Assembly (NCBI GenBank): GCA_033002965.1
Contig: JAURVB010006131.1
Coordinates: 124,001 to 188,000 of the forward strand
Reading direction: 5' to 3'
DNA length: 64,000 bases
Origin: Piper betle
Lineage: Eukaryota > Streptophyta > Magnoliopsida > Piperales > Piperaceae
The notes under the pieces are model-generated. The model had not been told where the DNA came from and did not search any database. It saw nothing but the letters and a program-made list of their open reading frames with translations. Position numbers and translations under genes: made by a program. This document shows positions 44,365 to 56,827 of the stretch, one piece after another (the stretch's first letter is position 1; each line of letters opens with the position of its first letter).

Positions 44365-46336
44365 CTGATTGAACGAGTTCACCGCAAACGAGGAGACCAA
44401 CCAGCCAACAAGGCCAAATGCAGGGCATGGGCATTGGATAAACCACAAAGTTGTGCGGCTGATTGAGAGGACATGAAAAAATAGAATGTTCTGTTATGTT
44501 GTATTTGCTTTAGCTGTATTTCATCTCGATTATCAAGATATGTAATTTATTGTATCTGTAGAAATGTCGCAGCAGAAAATTTTTGGGTTGTGGTCAGAAT
44601 ATATGAATATATGGTAAACAACGGGCGGAAGCGATTTTGGTTAATCATATATTTTTTATCTGAGGTGTTCAACTTGGCGAATTTGCTCGCACGGATTGGC
44701 CCACACGTACTTTTCAATTTTCAGGTGTAGTAATCAGTGGTGATATCTTTAATGGAACAGTTTTCTTTTGCATCATTTACCATTGATTTACTGTATTTTG
44801 TGTTCTGTTAACAGTTTATAAGCTAAACACATACTAATTAGGATGAGTCAAAAGTTAGGCATATAAATTCCATATATTTCGAAATTGGAAAAAACTTTTG
44901 ATTTGCGAGAATGGTTAGATCGGCTAGCATTAGATTTTGTCAACTATGAATTAAACAAACTCATTGAGCACTCGAGTCCATTTGAACAGAGCTACGGCAA
45001 TTGAACTCGATGGTACTAATAAACGTTGTTACCCATCTCCATGTCTGGCCAGGGAACAAGAACTCTTTTTTTAACCAAAACCTTAACTATTAACTAAAAC
45101 CAAAATACAGAGCAAACACAGTTGCATCTTCCCCATGTTGCAAGAGCATGAGCACCTGTGTTAAGATTTTTGCCCAAAAAAGGTAGGTGATACATACAAA
45201 GATTACTGATGTATACATATTAACTACATCTTTGTAGCCTTGAACAAGAATTCTGAGAGCAACAAGTCTCAGAAGCTCGTTCACTTGCTGTAAAACAACT
45301 AGAACTGATTAATTAAAGCACCAACTACAAGCAAATACTTCTATAAAGACGGACAAATGAAGCCCTATATCATATATAATCACACACACACACACCAACC
45401 AACCAAGCGCCACGAGAAAAGTTGAATCTTCTTGAATCAGCAAAAAGCCACGTTCTTAAGGTTTAAAATTAAGGATTTGTCAACACTGAGAACTTGGCAA
45501 GCTCCATTTCAAAGACAGGGAGTAGCAAAATTCTATTTGCCAAACATCTCCTGATAGCATATGATGTTGTGATTTGGATCTTCCACATGAATTGACGGAA
45601 GATATAGTCTATGACAGCATGAAATGACCCAATAGGATCTGTGTCCCTGTCCTCGGCCAAGATAAGGTGGAAGCAGAAGAAGAACATCAGATCATCTCCT
45701 TCCTCATCAACTACGGATTTGCCAACACCAAGAGCATGGTAAGATGAACTTCAAAGATAATGCAGCAGCAAAACTCTTGTCAATATCCCTAGATTATCCC
45801 TTCCATTATCATTTCTGCTTCATTAACGCCTATAATCTCAACCGTAAAAAAACTGGAGAACCAAAGGCACAATATGGCTCAAGGGGGTGGCAGGACTTTG
45901 GGTTGTTTTGTTATGAAGGCTTTCAAGCTATAACACATTTCCTCAAGAGTCTTTTACAATTTTTTTTATTTGAAATATAAGTTGTGTAGGGAAAAAAAGA
46001 CACAATATCCCCAACTAGTCGATTAATTCAATATTAACAACATAACAAAACGAGTGATCACTTTGTGGGCAAGCAAGTACTTGTTTTTCTTTTCTTTTTT
46101 TATAAAAGAAAAATCCAAAATACATGCACCTCTTCGTCCTTATTCCTTCCATTACCAGCCAACAGTTGATCAAGAAGCTGTTTGACATCCAAATTATGAA
46201 CTGATCCACATTATAATTATAAAACAAAGAAGACCCATCTTCCTAATCTCACCAAATACATCCATCAATTAGGAAATTGCACAAAAAAAGGGGAAAAAAC
46301 CCAAAATGAAGACAAAACAAGCCTTACCTTCTCATC
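44365..46336. other. NUFIP 3' UTR and intergenic DNA
   Basis: The first 150-200 bases are probably the NUFIP 3' UTR. No further gene is supported. An imperfect direct repeat of about 60 bp (GGATTTG(T/C)CAACAC...CAGCAAAA/TAGCAAAA) is at 45473-45534 and 45716-45776. A (CA)n run lies at about 45381-45393. The last 100 bases before 46337 would be the RPI 3' UTR. Confidence 0.5.
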
Positions 46337-47179
46337 TCACTTGCTCTTAACACTAACCCCATCCTTGCCGGCGATGATGACTGCGGTGGCCATGTCCAAG
46401 AACAGCCCGTGCTCCACCACCCCTTCCAGCGACGAGATCTCCTTCCCCGCCGACCCGCCGTCCCTGATCGGCGTCTTGAAGTAGAGGTCCACGATGTAGT
46501 TGGAGTTGTCGGTGACATAGGGCTTGCCTTCCCCATCCAACCGCAGCTTGGCCTCGCAGCCCTCCTCCTTGAACAAACCCTGCAGCCGCTCCAGGTTGTA
46601 CTTCCAACAGAACTGCACCACCTCCACGGGCATGGCCAGCCCGCTGCCGCCGAGCCCGTCTACCAGCTTCGTCTCGTCGGCGACGACGACGAACCGATCG
46701 GAGGCGGCCTCCACCATCTTCTCCCGGAGGAGCGCGCCGCCGCGGCCCTTGATGAGGTCCAGCCGAGGGTCGACCTCGTCGGCGCCGTCGATGGCGAGGT
46801 CGAGGCGTGGGTGTGTATCGAGCTCGGCCAGCGGGATCGCCAGCGAGGCCGCCTGCGCCGCGGTCTGCTTCGAGGTGGGGACGCCGACGATGTCGGTGAG
46901 GTCGCCGGAGGCCAGCAGGGCGCCGATCTTAGCGACGACGAAGGCGGCAGTGGATCCGGTTCCGAGGCCGAGGACCATGCCGGACTGGACGTAGTCGACC
47001 GCCTTGTCGGCTGCGAGCTTCTTCAAGTCGTCCTGCGTGCGGACCGGCGCGGACTGTGCGCGGATTGTGGATGGGCGGCGTCGGCCATGAGGTTGGAGAG
47101 GGCGGCGGGCGTAGGGAAGAGATCGTACGGAGACGGCTGCTGATGCGGCAGCGGCGGCGGCGGCGGTGGTGGCGAACAT
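46337..47179 (-). CDS. RPI: Ribose-5-phosphate isomerase A, plastid type
   Basis: Interconverts ribose 5-phosphate and ribulose 5-phosphate in the Calvin cycle and pentose phosphate pathway. Single-exon frame of 280 codons, uninterrupted. Residues 1-43 form an Ala/Ser/Arg-rich, acid-poor leader (RRPLQPHGRRRPSTIRAQSA), fitting a chloroplast transit peptide. The mature part has the RpiA signatures GLGTGSTAAFVVAKIG (about 71-86, sugar-phosphate loop), LAIDGADEVDP (about 129-139, catalytic Asp pair), KGRGGALLREKMVEAA (about 144-159, catalytic Glu and Lys) and the C-terminal EGVVEHGLFLDMATAVI. Length matches plant plastid RPIs, which are often intronless. Coding DNA is very GC-rich, unlike its surroundings. 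The leader and start codon agree; no upstream in-frame ATG competes. Confidence 0.97.
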   Translation of the reverse strand: MFATTAAAAAAASAAVSVRSLPYARRPLQPHGRRRPSTIRAQSAPVRTQDDLKKLAADKAVDYVQSGMVLGLGTGSTAAFVVAKIGALLASGDLTDIVGVPTSKQTAAQAASLAIPLAELDTHPRLDLAIDGADEVDPRLDLIKGRGGALLREKMVEAASDRFVVVADETKLVDGLGGSGLAMPVEVVQFCWKYNLERLQGLFKEEGCEAKLRLDGEGKPYVTDNSNYIVDLYFKTPIRDGGSAGKEISSLEGVVEHGLFLDMATAVIIAGKDGVSVKSK

Positions 47180-47690
47180 GGCGGGTAGTTGGCGTAAGTG
47201 GCTTAGGGTAAGACGAACTGAAATCTGGGAGTTTAAGGGTACCGTTTACTGGCACAGTCCGACGTGGAGTTGTAACGTGATCGGAAAGATGGGGATGGGA
47301 TGTGAGGCAGGTCAACGAACAGTAGACGGGAGAGGGCGGTTAAGCATTTGTAGGATTAGGTCGGCAAATCGGAGGGAGGATAGGGAACATGAGGTGAGTG
47401 GAAGATGGGTGGGTTTCTGTGGTTGGGCTTGGGCCTCCTAATCTTCTCTCCCTCTCTCTCCCAATTGTGGCCCACAACCCAGCTCTTTGGGAGCCCAAGC
47501 TGTGGGACCCACATAAATGTTAGCAAATTCCTGTGTTTTGGGTCGCACTTAGGCAAGCCCCTATGTAAGTCAAGTTTGATACAGAATCAGATTAGGCATC
47601 GGGCATATTTTAAACTTATTTTATATTTTATTATGCATGAAGAACCAAATTTCAGGCTTGGTCCACTCCACTTACCTTGGAGACCGCCCT
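47180..47690 (-). promoter_or_regulatory. RPI 5' flank and promoter region
   Basis: Upstream of the isomerase on its strand. It contains pyrimidine/purine tracts (TTCTCTCCCTCTCTCTCCC on the plus strand, 47441-47462) and GGGCTTGGGCC (47424). No strong TATA box seen. Overlapping short open frames are not gene-like. Confidence 0.35.
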
Positions 47691-48600
47691 TTGGAGCAGA
47701 TTTCATAGGAGGAGCTGTGTGAAGTCTTATACAAGTAGTTATTCTCTCCCACGGTGGTTGAGGAGAAGAGGCGGGAATTCATGGCTCTGATGAAGGAGGA
47801 TATGATAATGGTTGAGTACCATGCCAGGTTCTTAACACTAGAGAGATTTGCACCAAGGTTCTAGACAGAGATAGAGGGCCCCAACTTTTTTCATGAGCTG
47901 CGTTTGAGTGTGCACACCTCAATCTCCAAGTTCTAGTGTGTGAATCTTCAGGAGGTAGGAGGTGGTTGTTAGGGCCATGGAGGGCGAGGCCACACCCTAT
48001 ATTCATCGTGCCAGTGGAGCACAAGGGCAGTGTATGTAGTTGGACTGTCAGAGGCAGAGGGAAAGAAATGACGGCCAACAAGGTCCATCCCAAAGGCATA
48101 AGATAGAGGGCACAGTGGCACTTCATGCCGTGCAGGGGCAGACAATCAAGTCAGCTCCCGACCAGTTTCTAGGCACTACAGTTTTAAATAGGGTCACAAT
48201 AGCCAAGCAGGGCCCAAGATATCCCATGGTGCCAACATTGTCAAAGGAGGCACCCATACCTATGTAGGAGGATCAAAGGAGCCTGCTTTCCATTTGGTGA
48301 CTCGGGGCACCAAACAGAGCACCTCATCCACAATCGAGCCCCCTTGCAATATCAGTTCCAACTAGGTCACCAACAGTTTTAGTAGTCCCAACAACAGACT
48401 GAAGGATTGCTGCCTACTCCACCACCACATCCTCTCTTTCCCCCACCTTCTTCGTAGCACCGGGGAGTTAGTAGCATAGGGGTGACCAGCAGGTTCAGCA
48501 GGGATAGAGGGGCAATGGAGGTAGGGAGTTGTTACCACCACAATTGGTCTGTGGGTAGAGATCGTGCCGGCAGATCTAGGTCAGGGTGATGTGCCAAAGC
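47690..48600 (+). pseudogene. Gypsy gag scrap
   Basis: EFMALMKEDMIMVEYHARFL followed by TLERFAPRF matches the gag block KxxEFxxLxQGxMTVxEYxARFxxLxRFAP. Shifted frames downstream contain a degenerate knuckle (CFPFGDSGHQTEHLI) and then Gln/Gly-rich sequence. It is related to the Gypsy-2 gag at 32260-32380. No other element parts in frame. Confidence 0.65.
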
Positions 48601-51420
48601 TATTGGATGGAGCTCATGTTGACGAAGACATGTCGGACGCCACCGACATTGTAAGTTTGCTCCTTCCATCCTCTTCTCTTGTGTTTGTTTTGATTTTGCA
48701 GCACATTCCCTAGGTTGGTGAGGGTTTTACGAAACCCTTTTCGCCACGCCATCTTTGCCCTTTTTTTCGCCCTTGCCACCTTGTGCTGTCGCCATTGCCC
48801 TTTTTCGGTCGCTACTTTGCCGTATAGCCCCTTCATAGCCCACCCTTTATCCTCCCCTTCCTCTCTTCTTCCTCCTCTTCCTCTCACCATCGAGGTACAC
48901 CGTCCCCTCCTTGTTTTTTTATTTTTCGTGCATATTTATGATTGTTTACATATAGTATCCCTAATTAGGCACGGAGATAATTACCGATTTCATGATAAAA
49001 TGTAATTTTTATTGGTTTGTTATTGTCTTTGTGAATAAATATAATAAAATATTATTGTTTGCATGAAATTGTAAAATTTATGGACTAATATACTTAATAA
49101 TGGTTAAAATTATAGAAAGATTAAATCTTTATAATTTTGGGACCATGACCGAGCTACCTCTTTTTGTATGCCAAATTGGAAAAATAATTAAATAATTAAT
49201 ATAATGATGATCTACCCTGCGTTTGTTTATAAAATTGATTTTGGTGAGGTAAGCTAAGTAATAATTAACTTAATTATCCTAATTAATTGAATGTTATCTA
49301 TAATTAATGGGTTCAGACATGTGTAATTAATGGCGTCAGAGCTTTTCAAACCTTTACATTCCAATATTTTTCAACTTTTACTATTCCAAAGTTAGTATGA
49401 CAGAATTATCACAAAGGTTAAGTCTAAATAAGTTAACCAACAATTTAAGTTATTTTTCATAATTTTACTATGATCTCACTCTCGATAAGCATGTCAGGCA
49501 CCTCATGTTAATTGCCTTGAGTTCTCTGAGTATTTTGATATCTTGAGTTACAATTTAGGTTGAATCCCGAAATGTATTTCTTAAAATACTAAAATCTCTG
49601 TTTCAACATCCTTATTTAATTTATTAGAATCTCGTATAGTTTTTGACACACTTGGCATGTGAACGTGATGTGATGTGTTTAATTTCCTGTCTTGTATGTC
49701 ATGTCATGTGACACATCTAAGACTTGTTGCAAATCATTACAAGCATGCATCATATATGATTTGAGTAGTGGTCTGCATTGTTAGGCCATATGTAATCAAG
49801 TTTGTCATAGTAAGACGAAGATCTATTCTCAGGTTCATTGGGATTGTCCCTCTGCTTGATCTACTACCTGTCTCACGTGTTTTATTTTTACACCGTAGAA
49901 CTTAGTGGCATTCTATTGGATCTCACTATTTACAGGTCATCTTTTTGATTTTCCATATTAATAAAACCTCAATAATGAGATCTATTAATGAGTTTTGGAA
50001 AATGCAAGATCCAGTCCAAAAGTCACATTTTAGCGCTATTTGAATTAACCCTACCTAGGTCTCATACTTATTATACATTTTCGGATTTTTGGCACACACA
50101 TGGCATATGAGAGCATAACACTAAGGAGCCTGGTCGATACCCACCTATAGTGTTCAGCTAGTGGTTATTTAGGTGTTTATGATTATTAGAATAGTAGTTG
50201 TTAGTAGTGTGTATCTTAGCATGTGTGTGCTCTCAGTTGAGTATATCCAGAGCATGCTATGTTTTAAGTTGTGATCAATTAGATCCTATTGGCCACAAAC
50301 ATGTTGTCATCTGCTAGATTTTGGCTCATGCATAATACTGAGATATTATTGTTGAGTACTCCAGTTCGTGTGCATAGATATCTCTGTGATTATGATTAGG
50401 TCCTATCAGCTATATTGTGATTATGAAGGTGTGTGTGTGTGTGAAAAAGTTTCTGTTTCATTTCAATTTTCATGTGGACAATATGAGTTGTCAATTAACC
50501 AATTTTGTTGTTTCCCATATTAGTTATTTGGAACGTAGTGCCACTCGTTGCTTACACTTTTTCTTATATTTATGTAAGTGTGTTGTTGTGGCGTTGGTCA
50601 GCCTAGTTGCACAAATCACGAGGAGCCTTAGAGGATGTTGGGTTGGGCTGTGTGTTTGCATATCAGCTGTGTTTTCATTTTATTTTGTGCATCTCTCCCT
50701 CCTTGTTTTGCGGATGTGTTATTGGCTGTTGAGTTGATGTGAATTGTTGGGCCTTGGGGCATTTTGGAAATGCAAGCCAACATTTTGTATACATGTTTGT
50801 TTATTCCTAATTGCATTTTTATTTTACATACCAAATACTCTAGGGCAGACAGGTGTAACCTATTTTATGCACTAATTCTACAAGCTTTGGAGTCCTGGAA
50901 TTGAAGGTTAAATAAATCTAAGGTATGCTAAACCATATTATTGTGCAGGTGCCTAGAGCGAAGAAGAAACATGGGTTGGAGGAGCTTTTGGGCTTTGTTT
51001 TACAAGTAGAAGGGCTCATGTGATGAGGTGGAATGCCTTCTAAATGTTTCTGTGTGTGGAATGTAAATTTTTGGAATGTTTTGTTTGTGAATTTATAAAT
51101 TGTGAATATTTACATGTTGTGGAAAGTTTTCCAACGTCATAATTATAGGGGAGATTTTGCTGGATTTTTTCCAGGAATTTTAATCACCTTGTAACTTAAA
51201 CTCATTTGGTGTTATACTTTCATGAGCCGAGTTATTGGAGTCTTTGCATGCATTTCAAGTTTTGCCTGCATATTAGAATCCCTTAAGTTTGTATCTTCTA
51301 ACACCTTCAATGGTCTAGGTAATGTAGGTCAGTTTTGTATTCTAATGAGTTATGAATTAATACCTCAAAGTTTATCATTTCGATTGGATTTGCAAGCAGA
51401 CCAAATCAAGGTGTTATAAA
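48601..51420 (+). other. LTR-like non-coding DNA
   Basis: No gene. A GC-rich start (48640-48900) grades into AT-rich DNA. Around 50600 the stretch GCGTTGGTCAGCCTAGTTG parallels GCATTGGTCGGCCTAGTTG in the Gypsy-2 LTR (about 30206). The block ends near AAATCAAGGTGTTATA, like a gypsy LTR terminus. It may be the 3' LTR belonging to the gag scrap to its left, with everything between deleted. Borders not determinable. Confidence 0.35.
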
Positions 51421-52150
51421 ATTGGTGATGGACTAAGCCTCGTGCTGATGTGAGGTTGAGCAAGCAGCCAGTAAATATCGGATTAAATTTGTGCTAAACT
51501 GAACCAAACCTAGTTGGTTCAACTGCCACATAGACCAGGGTGGATGTCACACAGGTAGCTGCACTTGTAGCAATGTGGCATACAATATGCCGCAAAGGGT
51601 GGTTGTAGTCAATGAATTAGGACATGGGTAGTTGGGTGAGAGAAAATGGGCTTGGTTGCAAACTAGAATAATGGCTAAACAGGTCCTAGACCTATTTTTC
51701 CTCTCTTCTTAACAATTGCTGGCAATGGTGGTGCACTATCAAGGTCCTTGATGATGATTAATTGCAACAATGAGGGTTCGAATCAATAGTCCATGGCAAG
51801 GTGATTCTAGTGGGGGGTGCTCCGAAGATGGGATCACTAGAGAAGAGCTTGCATAGTCGACAACGGTGGTGGTTTTGCACTCCTCCATGGCGGCTGCAAT
51901 GAAAAGGTAGGATTCAAATCTCAACCAAAATTGATAGAGCACAAGAGGAGAGTGTGCCAGCGGTGGTGCAATGACCAGAGAGAATGCAAGCCAACAAGAA
52001 ACGGTGCCAAAAACTTCCAACAATAATAATGATTATCGAGATTTTAGCTTCTCTTTCCAATGTACAAGGGGGCAGACAACGACAGTCTCAATAGAGGAAG
52101 TTGGTTGGTAATACAAGGAGTTGTACTACACCTGTCGGGTGGTTAGAGAT
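51421..52150. other. No feature recognised
   Basis: Non-repetitive by eye and no protein motif. A minus-strand open frame (51739-52023) looks incidental. Confidence 0.4.
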
Positions 52151-52605
52151 TGTAACAATTGGGCCCACTCAGTACAAACTAATGGACTCATTTCTTCAAG
52201 AATGATTAATTAAGTTAAAGATTATAAACATACCTCAATAATATAATTGATCTTATCAAATAGGTATTAAATGTGAAACTAATTGGCTAACTAATTAATT
52301 GACAGATCTTGCATTTCACCTACCTTAAAGAAATTCCATCCTTAGCATATTTTTTAATTACTCATGAACCTACTAATTTGTATCTAGATATCCCACCATC
52401 ATCTAACACGATATTAGGTTAACTCTGATACCACATATAATGGGCCAACCTAATTAGTGTAAACTATTGGGCTTAGTTATTTCGTAAAAAATGATTAATC
52501 AAGTTGTAGATTGTAAGCACATCCCCACTAATATACTAAATTTTACATAGATAGATATTGAAAGTGAGACTAACTCAACTAATTAATTAGTTGGGAGATC
52601 ATACA
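52151..52605 (-). mobile_element. Candidate TRIM element
   Basis: Two direct repeats of about 165 bp (52151-52313 and about 52434-52605) flank about 120 bp. They share, with mismatches, TGGGCC...GTACAAACTA/GTGTAAACTA, AATGATTAAT(T/C)AAGTT, GATTATAAACATACC/GATTGTAAGCACATCC and CTAATTAATT. On the minus strand a tRNA-Met primer site (TGGTATCAGAG, 52423-52433) lies just inside the right repeat, and a purine-rich tract (AAGGTAGGTGAAA) just inside the left one. Flanks GAGAT and GTGAT differ by one base and may be the target duplication. Size and layout fit a terminal-repeat retrotransposon in miniature; no coding capacity. The repeats are quite diverged. Confidence 0.6.
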
Positions 52606-54150
52606 GTGATAGCACTGACTGGCCATTAAAGGTGAAGGGATTCTACATGGGAGAGAGTTAACTAATATGGTAAATCACAAGATTAGATCTCTACAATACT
52701 TAGACATCTTAATGATCGCAAGAGTGGACACTTAAAGTAGAAACAATTTAAGCACAAATAATGTAATCCACAATTAAGTACAAGTGAAAATTGATCAACA
52801 AGGCAAAAAATAAAGACTAGTTAGTGAAATAAATAAGCACAAGTTCAAACTCACAAAGATACTTAAAACTAATCAAACCATAGAAGTGCCTTGAGTGACT
52901 TGTTCACTCAATTCTTTTAAGCAGTCAAGTTAAACACAAGAGAAATAAGTGAAATGTGCACAAAGAATAGCCAAAATAAACAAGTAAATACGAGGGAGAA
53001 GGGATAGAGAAATAATACAAGACAAATAATTTTTAAAGAGGTTCAGAAGTCTTACTCTTCTCTGCTATCCCACCAGGTTATTTAGTTGGGTAAGTCTTCT
53101 TAGCTTCACAATGGCAACCAACTTGTACACTTACAAGCAACAACAAGCCTCCCTAAGAGTAACAAGCCTTCCTTTGTAAGCACCAACTAAATGTCGAGGA
53201 AGCTTGCACCAACTCCTAACAACCTAGAAGCAACAATAAGCCTTCCTTCACAAGCACCAGCCAAGTGCCAAGGAAGCTTGCAACCAACTCCTAAAACCCT
53301 ATGAGGAATCCACCATAAAACTTAATCCACTCCTTCAACAAGCTCACACCTTGAACCAAAGAAGTCCTCCACAACCTAGCGCCTTCCATCCCTTTGGCCA
53401 AGTGCTCACACATACATCCAACACCTTGGCAATTTACAAATGAAGCTCACAATACTTGAGCCTTAGCCTCACTACAACCCTCTTAGGTATTACACAATGA
53501 AATCAATGGGATTACAAGAAAAATGCATGGCCAATGCCAAATCCAAATCTTGAGCATCCAAGAGGTTCAAGAGGGTCTACTTCTTATTCAAACACACTTC
53601 TTAATGCCCTATTTATAGCCTAGGGAGTCCCTTCCCAAAATAGTAGCCATTAGCACTTGAATCCTCCAAGTTTGTTTTTCCAACAACTAATTTTGGTAAC
53701 TTTTCAAATGATCAACTGCCAAATGACTTACCGAAGTCCATGGCGAATTCAACATAACACACATAGCTGCCTTTAGCCAAGAAGTTCAATTACCTTTGAT
53801 TGCCGATGTCTCTTCCGAACATCCACTAACATATATCCACCAATTTCATCCAAATTTCTGTCTCTTGTGAATGAAAATTTTGACTTCCAATGTCATGCCA
53901 AGGTTCACACTCAAACATTACTTCCATTGTAACTGCAAGTTCGGCTCACTAAAGTCTCTGCCGAAGTAGTTGTTGAACTTTCCATGCAAACCCTAGACTT
54001 GAACTTCCAATCTGCGGCTACCAAAGTCCCAACTGATGTAGCTGCTGAACTTTCTAGTTATTCTATGTCTTCTCCATGTCTTGATTGATTAAATTCTACA
54101 AAGAGTACATGTACTCTTAAGAAGCATTTAGAGATTTTACAAAGTTGTCT
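52606..54150 (-). other. LTR-like DNA with minus-strand TATA box
   Basis: No coding signal. GGCTATAAATAGGGC on the minus strand (about 53610-53624) is a strong TATA box. A near-duplicate of about 60 bp, AAGCCTTCCTT..AAGCACCA..GGAAGCTTGC.., occurs at about 53165-53222 and 53234-53296. The composition resembles the LTR of a large plant copia (Sirevirus-like) element read on the minus strand, but no partner LTR, primer site or coding region confirms it. Confidence 0.35.
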
Positions 54151-56689
54151 CATCAAAACAAGGTTCAACAAAAGGCATCGAAAGGGAGATACTTAACATC
54201 TTACTTTGCTATGGCCAGCAGCTTTACCTACTTCTTTCAACAATTGTGCGTTCTGGCGATGGTAGCTCTTGACAAGGCTATGTTGAAGGCCTTGCAAGCT
54301 CCCGGTTTGGTGGCCTCGGGGTTGGCCAAAATAAGGTCCTGTGTAAGGGATCTCTTCACTTTTCTCTTCCTCACACAACTATGTCCTAAAATTGCACCAC
54401 ATGCACCAAACTTCAGCAAAATACAAAAATTATTCAAAGGTATATTCTACCCATCGCACGGATGTCTTGTCTAGTTGAATTATAATATGCAATTTGGCTA
54501 CTAAAGACTCGATCTATTTAAGGTAACCTCCCCACAATTTGCATAGTATTATAATTAAATCTACATGACTGATCATAGCATAAACATGAAACAATTACAA
54601 ATTCAGCCGATATATGCTTGAACAACCAAAGAAACTTATTACCTAAGAGCTTACCAAGACAGTAAGGAGAAAATTGGCAGCCTGGTTGCACATGGTAATT
54701 GACAGCATCCCTAACTTTGCTAGGCTGAAAGGCTTCATGTTTTGAAATCAACGGGAAAGCCTACCTTTGAGGCCCATTAGTAAAACATGCAAATCTGAAA
54801 TTGACCCTTTAGAACTGGCTCATAATTAGTAGACCAAAATCATATTCCCAAAAGATGCCATGTTGCTGATTTCTAAATAGTTTGTGTCTTTTCCATTTAG
54901 ATTTTTTGCATTTGATGTCTTCTCTATCAACTTAATCAGAAAAATAAAAAAATTTTAAAAATTAGTTGAAAACAAATCTCATTATGTAAGGGTAAATGGT
55001 GTAATTTGACCCGAACAATATAGGTTTGGTAACGTGCTATTATAGAATATATTGCATAAAAAAACTAGAATTGTTAGAGCCTTCAAGGCAACGTCTTTCA
55101 GAGATAGATGCAAAAATAAAGAAGGGGAATTTAAAAGGTGTAATTAGTGGATTGCAATCATTGTGCTACCACATGTGATCATATAACTAGTCGAGATATC
55201 TAGCTATGTATCGTCTATGGTAAAGATAGACTCCAATTTTAGATTTCAAAAATCTTAATGAATGAGGACATAAATGATAATAACTTAATTTATTATTTAT
55301 TATTTTTTAATATTTTAATTAGCTAAATATCCTTCTTTTTAATGAGAGCTTGATTTTTAACTGTCATTTTATTAATGAGAGCTAATTGGTAAATGAGACC
55401 AATTTAAAGCTTCATATAAACTAGCAAGGATCCAGTATTACAATTGAATCAAAAGTTTGGCCAGTAAACGCTTCATCAAGTATTGATGTAAATGTAGTAA
55501 TCAATTAGATGAAAAGTTAACTATGAGGGGAATGTCCATCAAACAACTACCAACAAGACCCGATTAAGATTTATTGAACTTGTAAAACATATTAACTGTT
55601 CTATTTTCTGGGAAACCAAGTCCTAGGTAGATATAAGCTATAATTGGTCATTTGGATGCCCATCATCTTCATCCATAAAAAGCTAGAGGTTTTACCACAA
55701 CTGCAACAAAGGAATGTTGTTTGCAATTTTCTTAATTGAGCAACATCTACCTTTGTCTTTTCGGTTTCATCCTCCACTAGGCTGGGCCCTCCAAGTCACA
55801 CGCGCTTCAATTTTTGCAAGACTTAGTTGTTGATATATTTAAACTCCTTTCAATACATACCACCAATTAACATATCTATCTCTATATGCACAATATAATA
55901 ATAATAATAATAATAATAAGTCACTGTTACTTATTTAAAACGGTGGGGAAGATGATATGGGGGATGTTAAGCTAGCCATGATGATGAGATGATGGTCCTC
56001 CCTCGTTAAATTGGCCTTGTTTGGGCTGAGTGGTTGAGCTCCTTAATTGAGAAGAGCCCTTAGGAAAGCAATCCCCGGTTTAAAAATTGAGTGATTATTT
56101 AATCATTCAGTGTTTAAGTATTGCTCATGAAAGTTCGCCTTCCTTTTTATGAATGTTCTATTTAGAATTTACCAAGTAGAAGCCACCGTATTAATACGTG
56201 TTAAATTAATACGTTAAATTGATTATAAAACTATGTTGGGTTAATGACTAATTAATCTGTCACTAATGAGTGGAAGCATAATCTTTTGATAGATAGTGTT
56301 TAGAAATTGTTTTTTCTTTTTCAATCTTATTGTTTAAGATCTTACGCCCATTGATTGATTTTGTTAACATTGATTATGCCTGTGATCTCTAGCAAAACCT
56401 TAATTCACCAAATCTTTAAGAAATAAGATGGAAATTTAGTTCCCGATGTTGAATTACTTTTCTAAAAAATATCTCATATGTGATATATCCAAAGAATCAA
56501 TTTTAACAATTTATGACCTCTGTAGAAAAGACTCAAATCTATTATAAAAAATAGCACATTAGAAGAGAGAAGGTGAAAAGAAGTGAAGAGAAGGGAACTT
56601 GTGGCTTTTAATTTTTATCCTTGTAAAAAATTAAGACTTAAAAGACATCTACTTAAGTCTAGATTCCTCTCTTTTTAGTTGTTTATTTT
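54151..56689. other. Intergenic, mostly AT-rich
   Basis: 54145-54474 is open on the plus strand (contains LKALQAPGLVASGLAKI) and partly on the minus, but matches nothing I recognise. The rest has no coding signal. An (AAT)n run lies at about 55894-55919. Confidence 0.4.
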
Positions 56690-56708
56690 ACATATATATA
56701 TATATATG

Positions 56709-56790
56709 GAAATAAGGTTACTGTACTGCAGCACAGCGATGTTGGCTGTGGTGCAGTTTTTCAGCCATTGGATTTTATCCAACGGCTAAA
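56709..56790 (+). repeat. Left terminal inverted repeat
   Basis: ACTGTACTGCAGCACAG, then GTTGGCTGTGGTGCAG and CCATTGGATTTTATCCAACGG. It pairs with 61400-61482 in reverse complement. Confidence 0.65.
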
Positions 56791-56827
56791 AATTAAATCC
56801 CTTTCTATACGAGGGCTCCTGGTCGAG

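Noticed and set aside
46409..47143. A 244-codon open frame on the plus strand, and another at 46524-46994
   Set aside because: Both are antisense to the intact RPI gene; GC-rich coding DNA commonly leaves such shadows, and neither shows a protein motif.
54145..54474. A 109-codon plus-strand frame with an overlapping minus-strand frame
   Set aside because: No recognisable motif, no splice context and no codon pattern; kept only as a note in the intergenic entry.
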